Below, in pieces: positions 11,404 through 22,128 of a stretch of DNA of 64,000 nucleotides. Each line of letters starts with the position of its first letter. The stretch's first letter is position 1. The DNA lies in the NCBI GenBank assembly GCA_963978895.1, contig OZ022242.1, positions 9,139,614-9,203,613 of the forward strand, read 5' to 3'. Both the position numbers and the translations under genes were made by a program. The notes beneath the pieces are model-generated. The model had not been told where the DNA came from, searched no databases, and saw only the letters and a list, made by a program, of their open reading frames with translations. The stretch is from Erpobdella octoculata (taxonomy: Eukaryota; Annelida; Clitellata; Hirudinida; Erpobdellidae).

Positions 11404-14400
11404 CATAAATTTTTTTAACATTTATATGTATAGGAAGCTACCGGTTTTGCGTAAATCTGTATAACTTTTAGATTTTTGTCTAATACAAATACTTTTTTTA
11501 AACGATTTATGAAGTAAATTTGTTTTTTAACACTTCGTTAAATTCATTAGTTAGATTAAAATAAATATTATTTAATTTATTGAAACAAAACATTGAAACA
11601 GTCGCTAACAGACAAACTGGCATAGCTTTGCACTTCTTAAAAAAAATAACGCAGTTTATTTTCATTGTAGTCTGAAGGAACAAACTCTTTTATGACTTAA
11701 CGTTTTTCCTCTTAAATCTGAATTGCCAGACATTCGTTGGCATGGCAACCTTTTATTTCCAGAAAAAGATGGCGCGGTGACACTTTGACATGTTCTTCTT
11801 AAATTCACGCATGAATTAATTCACTGGAGATTCGTGCATAGAATTGTCGTTTGAGCTATAAAAAAAAACAAATAATTTGCCAGGTGCACTGATGTGTTTT
11901 ATAACAACTTTAATCCAGAAGTTGTCGATGTTAAAAAAAAGGTTGCTGAAACATTTTTGAGTAGAGCAAAAACTGTTTTTTTCATCTTCCAAGTAGAGAA
12001 AATAGCTACAAATAGAAAATAAAAACAAAAAACATTTAGACAGGATTAAATCGTCGACTCTTAAGATATAATTTAAGACGGGGTGGGATAACTGAACTAA
12101 TAAATTAAGGCTTTCATATGTACTTTGAGAGGCTGAAGCTATTTGCACTGTACATGCTGAAGTCATAGGCGTAGGGGAACTTTACGCGATGGGGGGAGTT
12201 TGGTCTCCCCAGAAAAATTATTACAAATCTAATGTTTAAAAAATCTTTTTTTACATTTCCTCCAAAAAAAAGCTGATGACCGGAGGGGGTAGTCGCAGTA
12301 CTTTTTCCAAAATTTTCCAACACCATGTTTTCATACTTTTTCTGAGGGTAGTCGGAGGTGTATTCCAAGACATTTCTTTTCTCAATATTTTTTGAAAACG
12401 TATTTTCATTTTTTCTCCGCTTGCCAGAAAAAGTAGTTACCCACTGAAATTGGGGGGCATTTCCCCCCTTGTCTCCCGTCTCCTACGCCTAATAGTTAAG
12501 CAGATAAAATAGGCAATTTCAATTTTGTTGTAGTTAGTTATTTTGTATTTTGTTGACCGTCTATCTATATAAAACAACGCAACAACCAATAACTATACAA
12601 CCAAAAGTTGAAAGGAATAATTGTTTTAAGAATGAAGTCATTAATTTCAGAAAAATATTTTTCTAAAATAACTCCTATTTAAGTAACAATCATCACCCTC
12701 GGATCTCTCCTTTTCTTCGGTGTCCCGGCCATATATTCTTTGATCATTCAGTCTTGTTTGCGCGTTCAAATTACTGTTGGAGAAGCGCACTCTACAGTCG
12801 GTGAATCCGCAGGCGAATTTTTCACATCCGCAAAAGTTGACATGAAACATTTTTCATTTCCTCGCCTGTCAACAAAGCAGAGAAAATTACAGGCATGTTT
12901 TTCTTCGCATGATTCGCCGTGTTTGTGACACTGGAAGATATTCATATTTATATGTAGGCTAGAGCTGTTTCCTTAAAGACACTGGTAGATATTCATATTT
13001 ATATGTAGAGCTGTTTCCTTAAAGACTCGGTGAAGAGTTCCTCTGAAAAAATCTCACTCTATATAAAACTATATATCTCTGAGAGAGTAACTAATAATAT
13101 ATAGTTCTCCTGTTCAATAAGATTACATGTTTTTTTCTAGTTTACTCTATGATTGACCATTAAACACACAAACATCGTGCTACTATAATCTTCGGATGTG
13201 ATATGGAACAATATCAAAAATGCGTTTCCTTAGCCGTAACTCCTCTTTCGGTCACTATCTCTAGAAAGTCAGTCTTAGAATATCTAGATTGAAATTCACG
13301 AGCGCTTCAACAACATAAAATCATTAGTTTTTGGTCCTGTTTAAATTCTACAATTCCTTAATGCTTTTTTCATCTATTTTATGTTAAAAGTCCGATTGAA
13401 AGCTTTGAATGCGCCCAAGATCAAAAGCGAACTGACGACGATTTATAATCCTTTTCATCGTATTTCTTTAAATTTAATTTGAGATTAGCTTCAGAGAGCA
13501 AGATAAAGAAAAATGATGAGAATGGGAAATGACATGTTCACGTCAACTGCACTTACTTCGGAGAAAAAAATCAACTGCTATCCATAAGCAACAAGACAAC
13601 ACAAACGAGAAACGACGTCTCTAAAGCAGCCTGTGCGCCTAATATGAAATTTGAATTTTAAATTCACGTCTTTGTCGAAGGCGCGTTTGTAACTTTGTTC
13701 GAAGTTTGTCGGTGGCTGTGGATGATCTGGTTTACATTTGGGATGTGTGTGTGTGTGTGCCAAGAAAGCTTGTCAGGTAAATTTGTTAAGAGAATGCAAA
13801 AGTAAATTAAAAAACCATCACATACATATCAATTAGTCCTGCCATCAACTAGCTCACCAGACATGAATTCATTATTCTATCTTTGTCGTTATGCCATTCC
13901 CATCTTTTATGAGCAGACAAATGTGTGCCTATCTTGATGTTTCTAAATTACTTACGGTGCTTCAGTTTTGATCCCTCGATACTCTACGTTTGTTCTGAGC
14001 AATTCTGTGATGTCCTGTCCATCAGCAACGCATCGAATCAAAAACTGAGAATATTTTTTTTTTCAAAATTATAAAAAAAAATGACACCATAACATAAATT
14101 TTACATTTGTATAACATCGTATCAGCAAATTATGTAAGCTTTCATGTGGACACCTAGCACTATTCTAGATAGTGGCGGGAGAGGCTGATGTTAATAACTA
14201 ATAGCTAATAACGACCACACCAATTGTAAATGTGAACGCTTAAAAATTGAGCCACGATATTGAAATTCATCCTTAAACACCAAGTGCAACTAAATTATAA
14301 AGCATCAACAGTACCTATCCGTTCAGTATTCCTGTCCACTGGTCTCTAAATGCCAGTGCCTATGAATTTTATACATCCGCGTACAAATAAACTTTTTTCT

Positions 14401-15548
14401 AGAATAAATTGTTTGATCAATTTTTTACTCCGGAGACAAATTGGCTTGAAATTATAACTGAGGTTCATTAATATTGAGTGTTTCAGAGGTGGCTTAGCGA
14501 GCGCGGACGGGATACTGCAATTGTTTAACCATATATATCTATTTTCTACATTTCTCGCTACTTTCTGTCTGATAGAGGAATAAATTACAAAGTCGATAAG
14601 ATATTTATCACCTGTTGCTAGCATTAAATCAAGTAGTCTCAACCAGGCATTGAATTTTTAAAACTATATTTGATTTGAGAATGCGAGCACACAACACCCA
14701 AAGATTTAGTTTGAAATTTTAAAACGTTTTAAAAGAAATTTTTCAAATGAAATCATAAAGACCAGCGTGCTTTTGTCTCCTATGATTCATAAATAAATTA
14801 AAACTGCGACGTACTACATAGCTATTATTCAAAGTGTCAAACTTTTGCATTCCTTATTTGCTCGGATATCGATATCTGCGTATGCATTCCTGCATCTCTA
14901 TGAACTACACGCAGTGTCGATCATTTATATTTTTATAATAATCGTATAATAATAATAAAGTTTAATTTATAAAACACAAGGCACGAGATTAAGATGACCT
15001 GAAGAAAAAAATGCATTCTACTCGGGTGACAACAGCAGGTTAGAAATGCGAAGTTTTCAATCGTGTGTGACTGACGCAAATTTATTGCTTCAGCATTTTG
15101 ACTTTCATCCGCTACCCGCGCTACCTCATTCTTAGCACTTCCTCGTCGGCATACGAAATATTAGTCAGATTTCAATGGTTGACTAAAAGCACCTTTTCAC
15201 CTAGCTATAATAAAACAAAATTAATTTTTCACAGATGGACTGGTTAGCGATGAAGCAAACAGAGGGATCGTTCCTCCGTATCAACAACGAGATGACGAAG
15301 GCTCAAGGACGTACTACAATTATGACGACAGCGACTACAGAAGCGGCTACAAACGAGGCAGCTCAGGACTTAAACTGATCGGCCTAGGCAAGAAAGACGT
15401 TTCCAACTTTGCCCAGGGAGGTCAGAAGAAGAAAAGTTCCGGAATGAAATACATTGGACTCGGAAAGAGGGATGCAAAAAGGAAATCAACAGGGTTGAAG
15501 TACATCGGTATCGGGAAAAGAGAATCTTCGTTTTACAGAACAAACTGA
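6953..15548 (+). CDS. Neuropeptide precursor, long isoform (IGL/IGI-amide peptides)
   Basis: Exons: coding 6953-7046 and 15235-15548 (phase 1 junction), 135 aa. The start is the first ATG after the acceptor at 6949. Residues 2-16 are a hydrophobic signal sequence (FFAGFLLLSVMANFF), so the product is secreted. The last exon has an acidic Tyr/Asp-rich spacer, then three repeats, each framed by basic cleavage sites and a Gly amide donor: KR-GSSGLKLIGL-GKK, KKK-SSGMKYIGL-GKR and KR-KSTGLKYIGI-GKR. Prohormone convertase cleavage and amidation would give three peptides of about 10 aa ending IGL-amide or IGI-amide. The C terminus recalls allatostatin-A/buccalin-type GL-amides, but the F/Y-x-F core is missing, so I leave the family open. 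A poly(A) signal AATAAA lies at 15970. The 8.2 kb intron is full of repeats. Confidence 0.82.
8107..8280 (+). mobile_element. SINE family E with target-site duplication
   Basis: Body contains AGCCAGTCCCAAGCCTGGAG, AGGATCAAATTATGATCCAC and GTAAAGGACTATAAACTATT before an A-tail. It is flanked by a 13 bp duplication ATGGCGACAGATT at both ends (8088-8106 region and directly after the A-tail). Other copies: 23858-24010, 42205-42365, 57324-57490. It sits in the large intron of the peptide gene. Confidence 0.8.
8643..8905 (+). mobile_element. tRNA-derived SINE, family C (plus)
   Basis: Starts GAGACGTGTTGGTCTTGTGG with B box GGGTTCGATTCC and shares its body with 3418-3700. It is followed directly by a LINE 3' fragment. 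Confidence 0.7.
8930..9145 (+). pseudogene. LINE 3' end fragment with tail
   Basis: A plus-strand frame reads SFVVAAPFWNSLYLNVRM then KFKKGLKTYLMRQE-stop. This matches the C-terminal end of CR1/L2-type LINE ORFs (S--V-AP-LWNSLP---R ... FKK-LKT-L). The 3' UTR ends AGAGTGCGCCCTATAAAT, close to the tail of SINE families A and B. A CTA repeat follows. The minus-strand 74-codon frame over it is a shadow. Confidence 0.7.
9148..9262. repeat. (CTA)n microsatellite
   Basis: Roughly 35 CTA triplets with a few changes, directly after the LINE tail. LINE and SINE tails often seed such arrays. Confidence 0.95.
9263..10040. other. Intronic AT-rich sequence
   Basis: Part of the large intron of the peptide gene; no exon, RNA gene or nameable repeat seen. 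Confidence 0.55.
10045..10330. repeat. 21-bp minisatellite
   Basis: About 13 imperfect copies of CACCACCATTTTGTTTTCATT. The period is seven codons, so both strands stay open (minus-strand unit VVNENKM). The array is intronic, and the third-position pattern shows no sign of protein selection. Confidence 0.85.
10331..12165. other. Intronic AT-rich sequence with (TA)n
   Basis: Contains a (TA)n tract at 11347-11402 and otherwise no recognisable feature. The 65-116 codon open frames here lack protein-like composition and credible splice contexts. Confidence 0.55.
12166..12491. mobile_element. Short inverted-repeat element (MITE-like)
   Basis: TAGGCGTAGG at the left end is mirrored by CCTACGCCTA at the right. 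G/C-runs sit just inside both ends (GGGGGGAG and TTCCCCCC), with an AT-rich middle. Similar GGCGTAGACTTC motifs occur at 20726 and 21252. Confidence 0.6.
12925..13030 (+). repeat. Tandem duplication of about 45 bp
   Basis: The segment GACACTGG.AGATATTCATATTTATATGTAG ... AGAGCTGTTTCCTTAAAGAC occurs twice in a row, the first copy with a short extra GCT-containing insert. Confidence 0.75.
13031..15234. other. Remainder of the peptide-gene intron
   Basis: No exon seen. The 98-codon minus-strand open frame at 14346-14642 has no recognisable motif and I do not call it. Confidence 0.5.
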
Positions 15549-16553
15549 GAAGACATAATTGGTGAAATAACTGAAGATATGAGATGTTGAACACATGATT
15601 TTTAGTGTCTTTGGATTTGAATAAGCACAATGCAATTAATTGTGTAACTATAATTTTTTATAGATTTAACAACTTTGAAATTAATTTTTTGAATTAACAA
15701 TGATTAAAATAATACTTATAATCTTTTCTTAAAGAGCACAAATGAAAAATATCAAAACAGCTGCCGACTATCGCAAGCCAAAGACATGAGTTGTGTTGAG
15801 ACCTGGAATTAAAACAAAACAATTGTTCAATCTCTGCTTGATGAAATCAACAAAATTGAAATAATTTGATGTGCATTAAAAAGAAATGAACTTAAATTAG
15901 AGTATTTCATAATGTTAAGATTTTACTTGGTGGACATAAAATGTGCATGGTTGGTTCATCCAAGACCCAAATAAAGATAGTGAATTCCAAACTTTTGGCA
16001 GCTCTCTGATAAAAACATTGTTAAAATAAAACTCAGTTTAAAGCATTTGACTTAGTTTTCAACAGGTTAATATTTTTTCACAAATATTAAATGTAAAAAA
16101 AATTACAAACTTTGTTGGAACTCTGATAATAGCATTATTTGACTTTTCCAAAAATTTTAGGACATCCACACGAATTGATTTTCCAACCTGAACAAATAAA
16201 AATTAAAAACCATATACTTATACAATAAAGCTACTGTATACAGAAAAAAACTGTTACTTTTTAAAGCTTTAAAATTTGAAATTTCAATAAAAAGTTAAAC
16301 AAACTTCGCCAAATAGTTGACCAAGGGCAGTTAATATAATGTGTTTGAACTGAGCAGATGTAAGGATGGTCTCATGATGAGCAAATTTTCTAAAAAAATT
16401 TGGATTAAAAATTATTTGAAACTTATTAATAATGTCTGTAATGATGTCATAGAATGTATTCACACAGCAAACACATTATAAAAATCATTGCACCAAGGCT
16501 ATATAAAATCACTACACTACAATAGCTACAAAAAATTGGGTCAGCATTATTGA

Positions 16554-17451
16554 CAGTGATGGGTAGCATTTCAAATACATCATATTTGAAATACTTTCAA
16601 GTATTTTTGTATTTTAATTTGAAATAATCCCAGAAATGCAGAGCGTATTTTCATTTGAAATACTTTTAAAAAGTATTTTGAATATTTTGGAAGAAAAATG
16701 GAATACAAAATACATTCTCAACAGTTCCAAAGATATAAAGATCCAGGAACTTTAAATTTAACAAATAAACGTTATGATATTATTTATAATACGGTTTTAT
16801 ACCACAATCTATGTTTTTCTAATATATTTCCTTTTCTTTTGATAGCTTGGCGTGAGGTTGGATTTTAGCGTTTGTAGTAAAAGTAGCTCATTGTCGTCAG
16901 AATTAAAATTTAAAGTTTTACTTGTTTTTCCTAAGACATGCTTGTGATGCGTGTTGATGATGTATCAGTATCAAGTGTTACAAAAAGTATTTCAGTATTT
17001 TTGCAGCAATTTTGCAGTATTTTGTACTTGAAATACTTTCATTTCATAGGGTTCAGTGCAGTTTCTACATACATAATTTCCTATGTCGGTATGTATGTAT
17101 GTTAGCAATTTTGCATAACACGCGGCCTTCCGCAGTTGCTAAAATTAGTGCGCGCAGGCATGTTATAAAAGTTATCACGTAATTGTACAGTATCAATCAT
17201 AAAGATCCAAAACATTTTTCTTAAGCTTATTATGCAAGAGGTTATATGATTGCGTGTAATAAAAGTTATTATGCAATTGCGCGTTATGTACACTAGAGAA
17301 AAAAAGTAGCACTGCAATCGAAAAATAATGTAAAATGAGATTTTTTTAAATCCGTAATTTTTTAAGAGCTATCTCTAGTTTGGAATAATTTTTGGAAAGT
17401 ATTTGTGTTTTGTATTTGAAATACTTTTGAAAAGTAGTTTACCCAACACTG
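16554..17451. mobile_element. hAT-like non-autonomous transposon with 8-bp TSD
   Basis: Ends are CAGTGATGGGTAGCATTTC on the left and, reading inward on the minus strand, CAGTGTTGGGTAAACTAC on the right. Subterminal repeats of TTGAAATACTTT occur throughout. Flanking octamers ATTATTGA and ATTATCGA match 7 of 8, the expected hAT target duplication. No transposase remains. A Helitron-like fragment (17067-17310) is nested inside. Confidence 0.8.
17067..17310 (+). mobile_element. Helitron-like 5' fragment nested in the hAT-like element
   Basis: TCTACATACATAATTTCCTATG and GTTAGCAATTTTGCATAACACG match the start of 1987-2290. The purine-rich minisatellite is absent. A truncated second copy of the TTATAAAAGTTAT.ACG.AATTG motif follows. 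Confidence 0.6.
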
Positions 17452-18460
17452 ATTATCGACAATGCAATAACGAAAACTACTGAAGTTGAAAATAACTTAT
17501 GTGATCCCGCTTCATAACATTACTTTTACAACTGAATAATCCAAAAATATAAACATTAGGGGTCCTGTTGAAAGACAACAATGGACAATTTACTTACTAC
17601 TGCAATGTTTTATTAAATAACTTTACATAAATAATCACTATTTCTTAGATTGACAGTGCATGCCAAAAAAACATTGAAAACTGATTTTTTAGCCAAATTA
17701 TTCCATTAAACAGTTAACCAGCTTCATGACATCATACTTACCTTTCCTAACTACCCAGACATAGAACCTTTCACTAAACACATGACATGTCAAACTAACA
17801 ATAACAGATAAAAGCGACTGAATGACTTAATTAGCAAGTTAAATGAGGTATTTAGTCACGAGCGGATGCGATATTTATTAGTAGTTACACCCGTTTTTCA
17901 GTGTAAATAATTCGTCCCCTAGAGTGAAAAATTACCAAAGTATTCTAACATATTTTCTATAACATCTTCAACTTCTTTAGTGTTTTTGAAGCAATTTCGC
18001 TACGACTTTGTCTTAATTACTCTTAATAGCCAATTAATTATTATTATCAGTTTTTGACAAGGCGCGTACAGTCAATACATTATACGATAATTATAAGAAC
18101 CTACAATGTAATTTTCATGTAAGAATAATCAGAATTAAAAACTTCTTTATATACGGTAGCCATTTTTATAGCTATTTGGAAACCGTAAAACAGGTCGAAA
18201 GCAGCATGGTAACGATAGTTAGGGTTTGTTTTTTTTTAACAGCATAACACAAACATAGACAACAAACAAAGATTTAAGTTTGCATAGACCGTGATAAACT
18301 TGCAGCTAACAAATTTAAGAGAGGTTTTTCATTATTTTTCAAAACTTAGTTTTCGAGCTTTGAGGATTTGTGCTCATTAAAACTGGTTGAGTCCAGTTCA
18401 GCACGGGCTGGGCCTGGACTTTTATGTCTATAAATAAATGTAAATGTAAATATTTGATAA
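17452..18460. other. AT-rich spacer
   Basis: No gene recognised. A GGGCTGGGCCTGGACTTTTATG motif at about 18400-18440 recurs in altered form at 18655-18735 and 19315-19345, suggesting further old repeat material. Confidence 0.5.
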
Positions 18461-18640
18461 TTTATTGAGCGCCTTCTCCGCTTTCTTCAAAGGCGCTGTT
18501 CTTTTACATGCCCCACAGAGAGAACGATTTTACCCGCTAAATTTTCCGTTGACATGGGCTACAAGGCAGTGAGTGGGAGTCGAACCGTGAGGCTCACACT
18601 CAAGGCTAACGCTCAACCAACTCAGCTAACCTAGCATCTA
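18461..18640 (-). mobile_element. tRNA-derived SINE, family A (minus)
   Basis: A near-identical partner of 5350-5528: tail GAGCGCCTTCTCCGC, body with ACATGCCCCACAGAGAGAAC, and head ending CTCAGCTAACCTAGCA. Confidence 0.8.
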
Positions 18641-18740
18641 TGTTATGCTAAAACGGGCCAGTTCAGACCTGGAATTTTGTGTCTATAAAACGACCGGACC
18701 GGGAGGGAAGTTTCTGTCTACAAAATGACCCGGACAAACT

Positions 18741-18800
18741 CTAGGTTAGCCGAGTTGGTAGAGTGTTAGCCTTGAATGTGAAAGCTTCACGGTTTCGACT
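18741..18800 (+). mobile_element. SINE family A head, cut by a DNA transposon
   Basis: CTAGGTTAGCCGAGTTGGTAGAG through GGTTTCGACT: the tRNA-like head only. The match stops exactly where the CAGGAGCGTCATTTG end of the next element begins. Confidence 0.7.
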
Positions 18801-20626
18801 CAGGAGCGTCATTTGCGGAGGGGGCAGGGGGGAAATCGCCCCCTTCCAAGGATTTTCAAAAAAAATTATTTTTGAAAAATTATTTACCATCTTTTTGAAA
18901 GGTTTACGCAAAAGTTTTTAAAAAAGTAACTTTGACTACCTTCTCCCGGGCCTTCAGCGTTTAAAAAAGTGTATACGTTTTTGGAATTGTATTTTTTTTT
19001 ATAAAAAGATAGCTATCAAAGCTAGAAACATTAATTTGGGACCATGGGAAGGGCTGTGCGTTAGCAAATAAGTAGTATGCATTGTATAATTTAAGTTTTT
19101 GACTTGTATTTAAAAACTTCGAAATATTTGTAAATATTTGCTCACTGTATTTTGTCAATTCATCATCAGTGCAACCTAAACAAAATTGTACCCACACAGC
19201 AATGATCAAATTTGTTACCAAATTTCAAAATTGGACTTCGTCTTAGGGTTTTCAGTACGGGCCGAAGCCAATGTGCCGAGTCGTGAGATGTTGTGCTTGT
19301 AAAAACAAAAAAACCGGGCCTGGAATTTTGTGCCTTTATAACAGACCTTGCCTCAAAAAATTGGCCCATGCAAGGCTTTGCAAGTTAAGTTTAATAGATG
19401 AACTCAACCAGTAATGTTTTTACACCAATAATAACACAAATTCAATGGAACATGTCAAGACCACCCAGTAACTATACAAAACATTTAAAAAAAGAAATTA
19501 AATACATGTAACTGCTATAGCTCAATTTTGATAATTTTCAACGTGGCATAATGTCAATTGATTTCTCAGTCACAAACTACGAGTGAATGTTGTTGATTCA
19601 CTATAACACAGACTCTGTCCTAAAGCAGCTCTACCTTCATAACTGGTAATTTTAACTTTAAGAGTGTACAAAATTTGCTGAAAAAATCAAAACCATTGAC
19701 ACAAACTAGGCAAGTAATTCAATAAATACTCAAAAATAGCAACATCCATTTTCATAGTCTTAATATTTGGTAAATAAAACAACAGGTTATAATATATTAG
19801 CTTCAAAGTAAGATTTAAATATATTTTCATGTATTCCTGTGAGCTTTTGAAGATTTTGATATATAAAATTGAACATAGCAAAAATGAAACAATAACTGGG
19901 GTTATATAGGATGTCTGTCATATGATTTTTTATTTTGTCCAAAAAATCAAAAAAATCCAAAAATGAACAATAATATAATATTATAATATTCTTGAGGTGT
20001 TTTGTTTTCAACTTTTTTTTAATCAATCAATGTGAAAATTTAAAAAACGCTTTTTATAGAGCTTTCAGAGGCTGTCTACGTTGTGGAATTGCTAGTTTTT
20101 CATCAGCAATGGCATTTATTGTTACTGCAAATTTTTGAACAAAATAAAATTCATTTCCTGAATTTTTTCAATTTTCTCTGGCATATAACAAACGAACAGT
20201 TACATTTTTACTAATATAGATATGCATCTGACAATTTGAAAAGCAATAATAATTTAATAAAAAAATTTTTTTGAGCGGATTGAGGACAAAATGCGGGCGC
20301 ACGACGTTGGTTCCCCCATAAATCCGCCACCGGCTAAAACTTTTTTTGGGGGAAAGACTATAAGGTTCTGAATTTTATGGAAAAGTATTTATGAATACCC
20401 CCCTCCTCAGTTATTAACTATTTTAGGAGGAAAAGTATAGCATAACGACTGACTTTCATATTGTAATTTACTGTTCTATATTAAATGCCTTATGATTTGT
20501 TATTACTAATTATTGCTGAAACTGCCGCTAAGCCTTGACTTTTGTAGGTCATAAGTTTTTCAGTAAATCTCCGTATACTAATCAGTTTTCTCCCCGCCCC
20601 CGAAAAAATTTCTTGCTGCGCTCCTG
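18801..20626. mobile_element. CAGGRGCGTCATTT-ended transposon, copy 1
   Basis: Left end CAGGAGCGTCATTTGCGG and right end (minus) CAGGAGCGCAGCAAG, each followed by a G-rich run. The interior shares long stretches, inverted, with 51895-53914; for example GTGAATGTTGTTGATTCACT and CAGACTCTGTCCTAAAGC. Open frames within (up to 86 codons, minus) show no transposase motif I recognise. The terminus style fits hAT. A target duplication is not evident for this copy. Confidence 0.6.
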
Positions 20627-20719
20627 AGTTCTAGTAATAATTTTGGTACAGGTTATGAAGAAAGAACGGGAGGTTGAACAATGAAAACGTTTTCAAACGA
20701 ATTATATAACCGATCTTGT

Positions 20720-21385
20720 TATAGGCGGAACCATAGGCGTAGACTTCAGGGGCAGCGTGGCAAGCTGCCCTCGGACCAAATCTTCCCCCACCGGGAAAAT
20801 TGTTTGCCCTCCCGGGAAAAGTGTCTGCTTCCCCGGAAAAATTGTGATTACTGCATTTTTAATAATTGATGGATGTCTACATCTCGTCAAGCGCTATATA
20901 ATTTATTTTCAACATTAATAAATAGTATTAATCTGTTATATTAATATTTATCTTTTTTCAAACTTTTATTTAGGTTACAATTTATGTTTGAGTGTGTGTA
21001 TGCATGTATGTGTGAGTGTCCTTCTCTGTACGCAAATATTACAAGTAAAATTTAACTGGCTTTTTGACTATCTAAGAAGCTTAAACTTTAAGCATATATT
21101 GCATGACAATACTTGATTCAATTAAAAAAAGAAGAAAGTTTGTGTTGAAAAACTCGTTTTTTCTTTTACTTGTTATTCGACTAATTTAATAACTATTCGT
21201 CTTATTTAATATCTATTTTCTGGAACTTTTGTACCTGCATTTGACCACTACTCATAGACGTAGACTTCGGAGGGCAACGGGACAAGCTGCCCCCGGATCA
21301 AATCTTGAAAAAGTGTCTGCCCCCGAAAAAATTAGGAATATTGCATTTTTAATAATTTATGGGTATGTACATCTGTATTATTTTG
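20720..21385. repeat. Two related GGCGTAGACTTC repeats flanking a family I element
   Basis: 20724-20890 and 21250-21380 share ATAG.CGTAGACTTC, GGCAAGCTGCCC and GCATTTTTAATAATT. Between them (20945-21195) lies a minus-strand copy of a 240 bp element (family I) also present at 24100-24305, 42363-42612 and 60473-60745. Confidence 0.6.
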
Positions 21386-21435
21386 CTGTTGATGTGCAAG
21401 CCGGAGAAAAAAGCCAAATTACAATGAAGCAGACA

Positions 21436-21653
21436 ATGTGTTCAAACTTTGATATATAGGTATATATATAGACAAGCTGACAAGGTTAAATGTTGTTACT
21501 TTAATGAGCAGTCATCAAGAAATCGCAAAAGAAATTGATATTAACACCTTAATCGATGACTTCATTAAAAAATAACATTATTTTGATGACTGCTTATTAA
21601 AGTAACAACATTTAACTTTGTCTGATTGTCTATATATCAAAGTTGGAACACAT
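21436..21653. repeat. Large imperfect palindrome
   Basis: Left arm 21436-21518 and right arm 21573-21653 are reverse complements over about 80 bp: GTTAAATGTTGTTACTTTAA against TTAAAGTAACAACATTTAAC, and GAGCAGTCATCAA against TTGATGACTGCTT. The loop is about 54 nt and the left arm carries an extra TA run. It could be a MITE-like foldback element or a cruciform-forming sequence. Confidence 0.8.
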
Positions 21654-22128
21654 TTTCCCACACAGAAAAACAGAGAAACAAGAAATCAAGCTATTAAAAA
21701 CGTGGTAATAAAAAGGATTTCTTTGAGTTGCAATACATTAAGTATAAAACATAAATGCTACAAAATCAACGGATTTTTTTAAATTGGGATAATAGTTGGC
21801 AGCAAATTTTCTCAAGGCGGACCACATCATGGCCGAGAGCTGATCACTCCATATTCATGATGCTTTGGTCAGCCTTTAAAGTGTATCTACTAAAAAACTT
21901 TAAATTCAATTAACATTCATGTATTTATTTTTAATTTATATTTATAATGAAATAGCAGTATGTTAAAATAAATTACTCCAGAGCCCAAAATTAACTATAA
22001 GGCGTAAGTTTTGAGCTCTGGCAACATAAAAATTAAGGAAGGTAAACAAAAGTGCCTAAAAACAAATTCAACCAGATGCGTCTGAAAAGTATGCATGATT
22101 TTAAATATTTATGTCATAAGTTTTTTTT

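Noticed and set aside
12647..12850. Cys-containing minus-strand frame (CGCEKFACGFTDC)
   Set aside because: Short, without signal peptide, splice sites or regular Cys spacing. The opposite strand is equally open.
14346..14642. 98-codon minus-strand open frame
   Set aside because: No recognisable motif, no promoter or splice support, and composition typical of the local AT-rich DNA.
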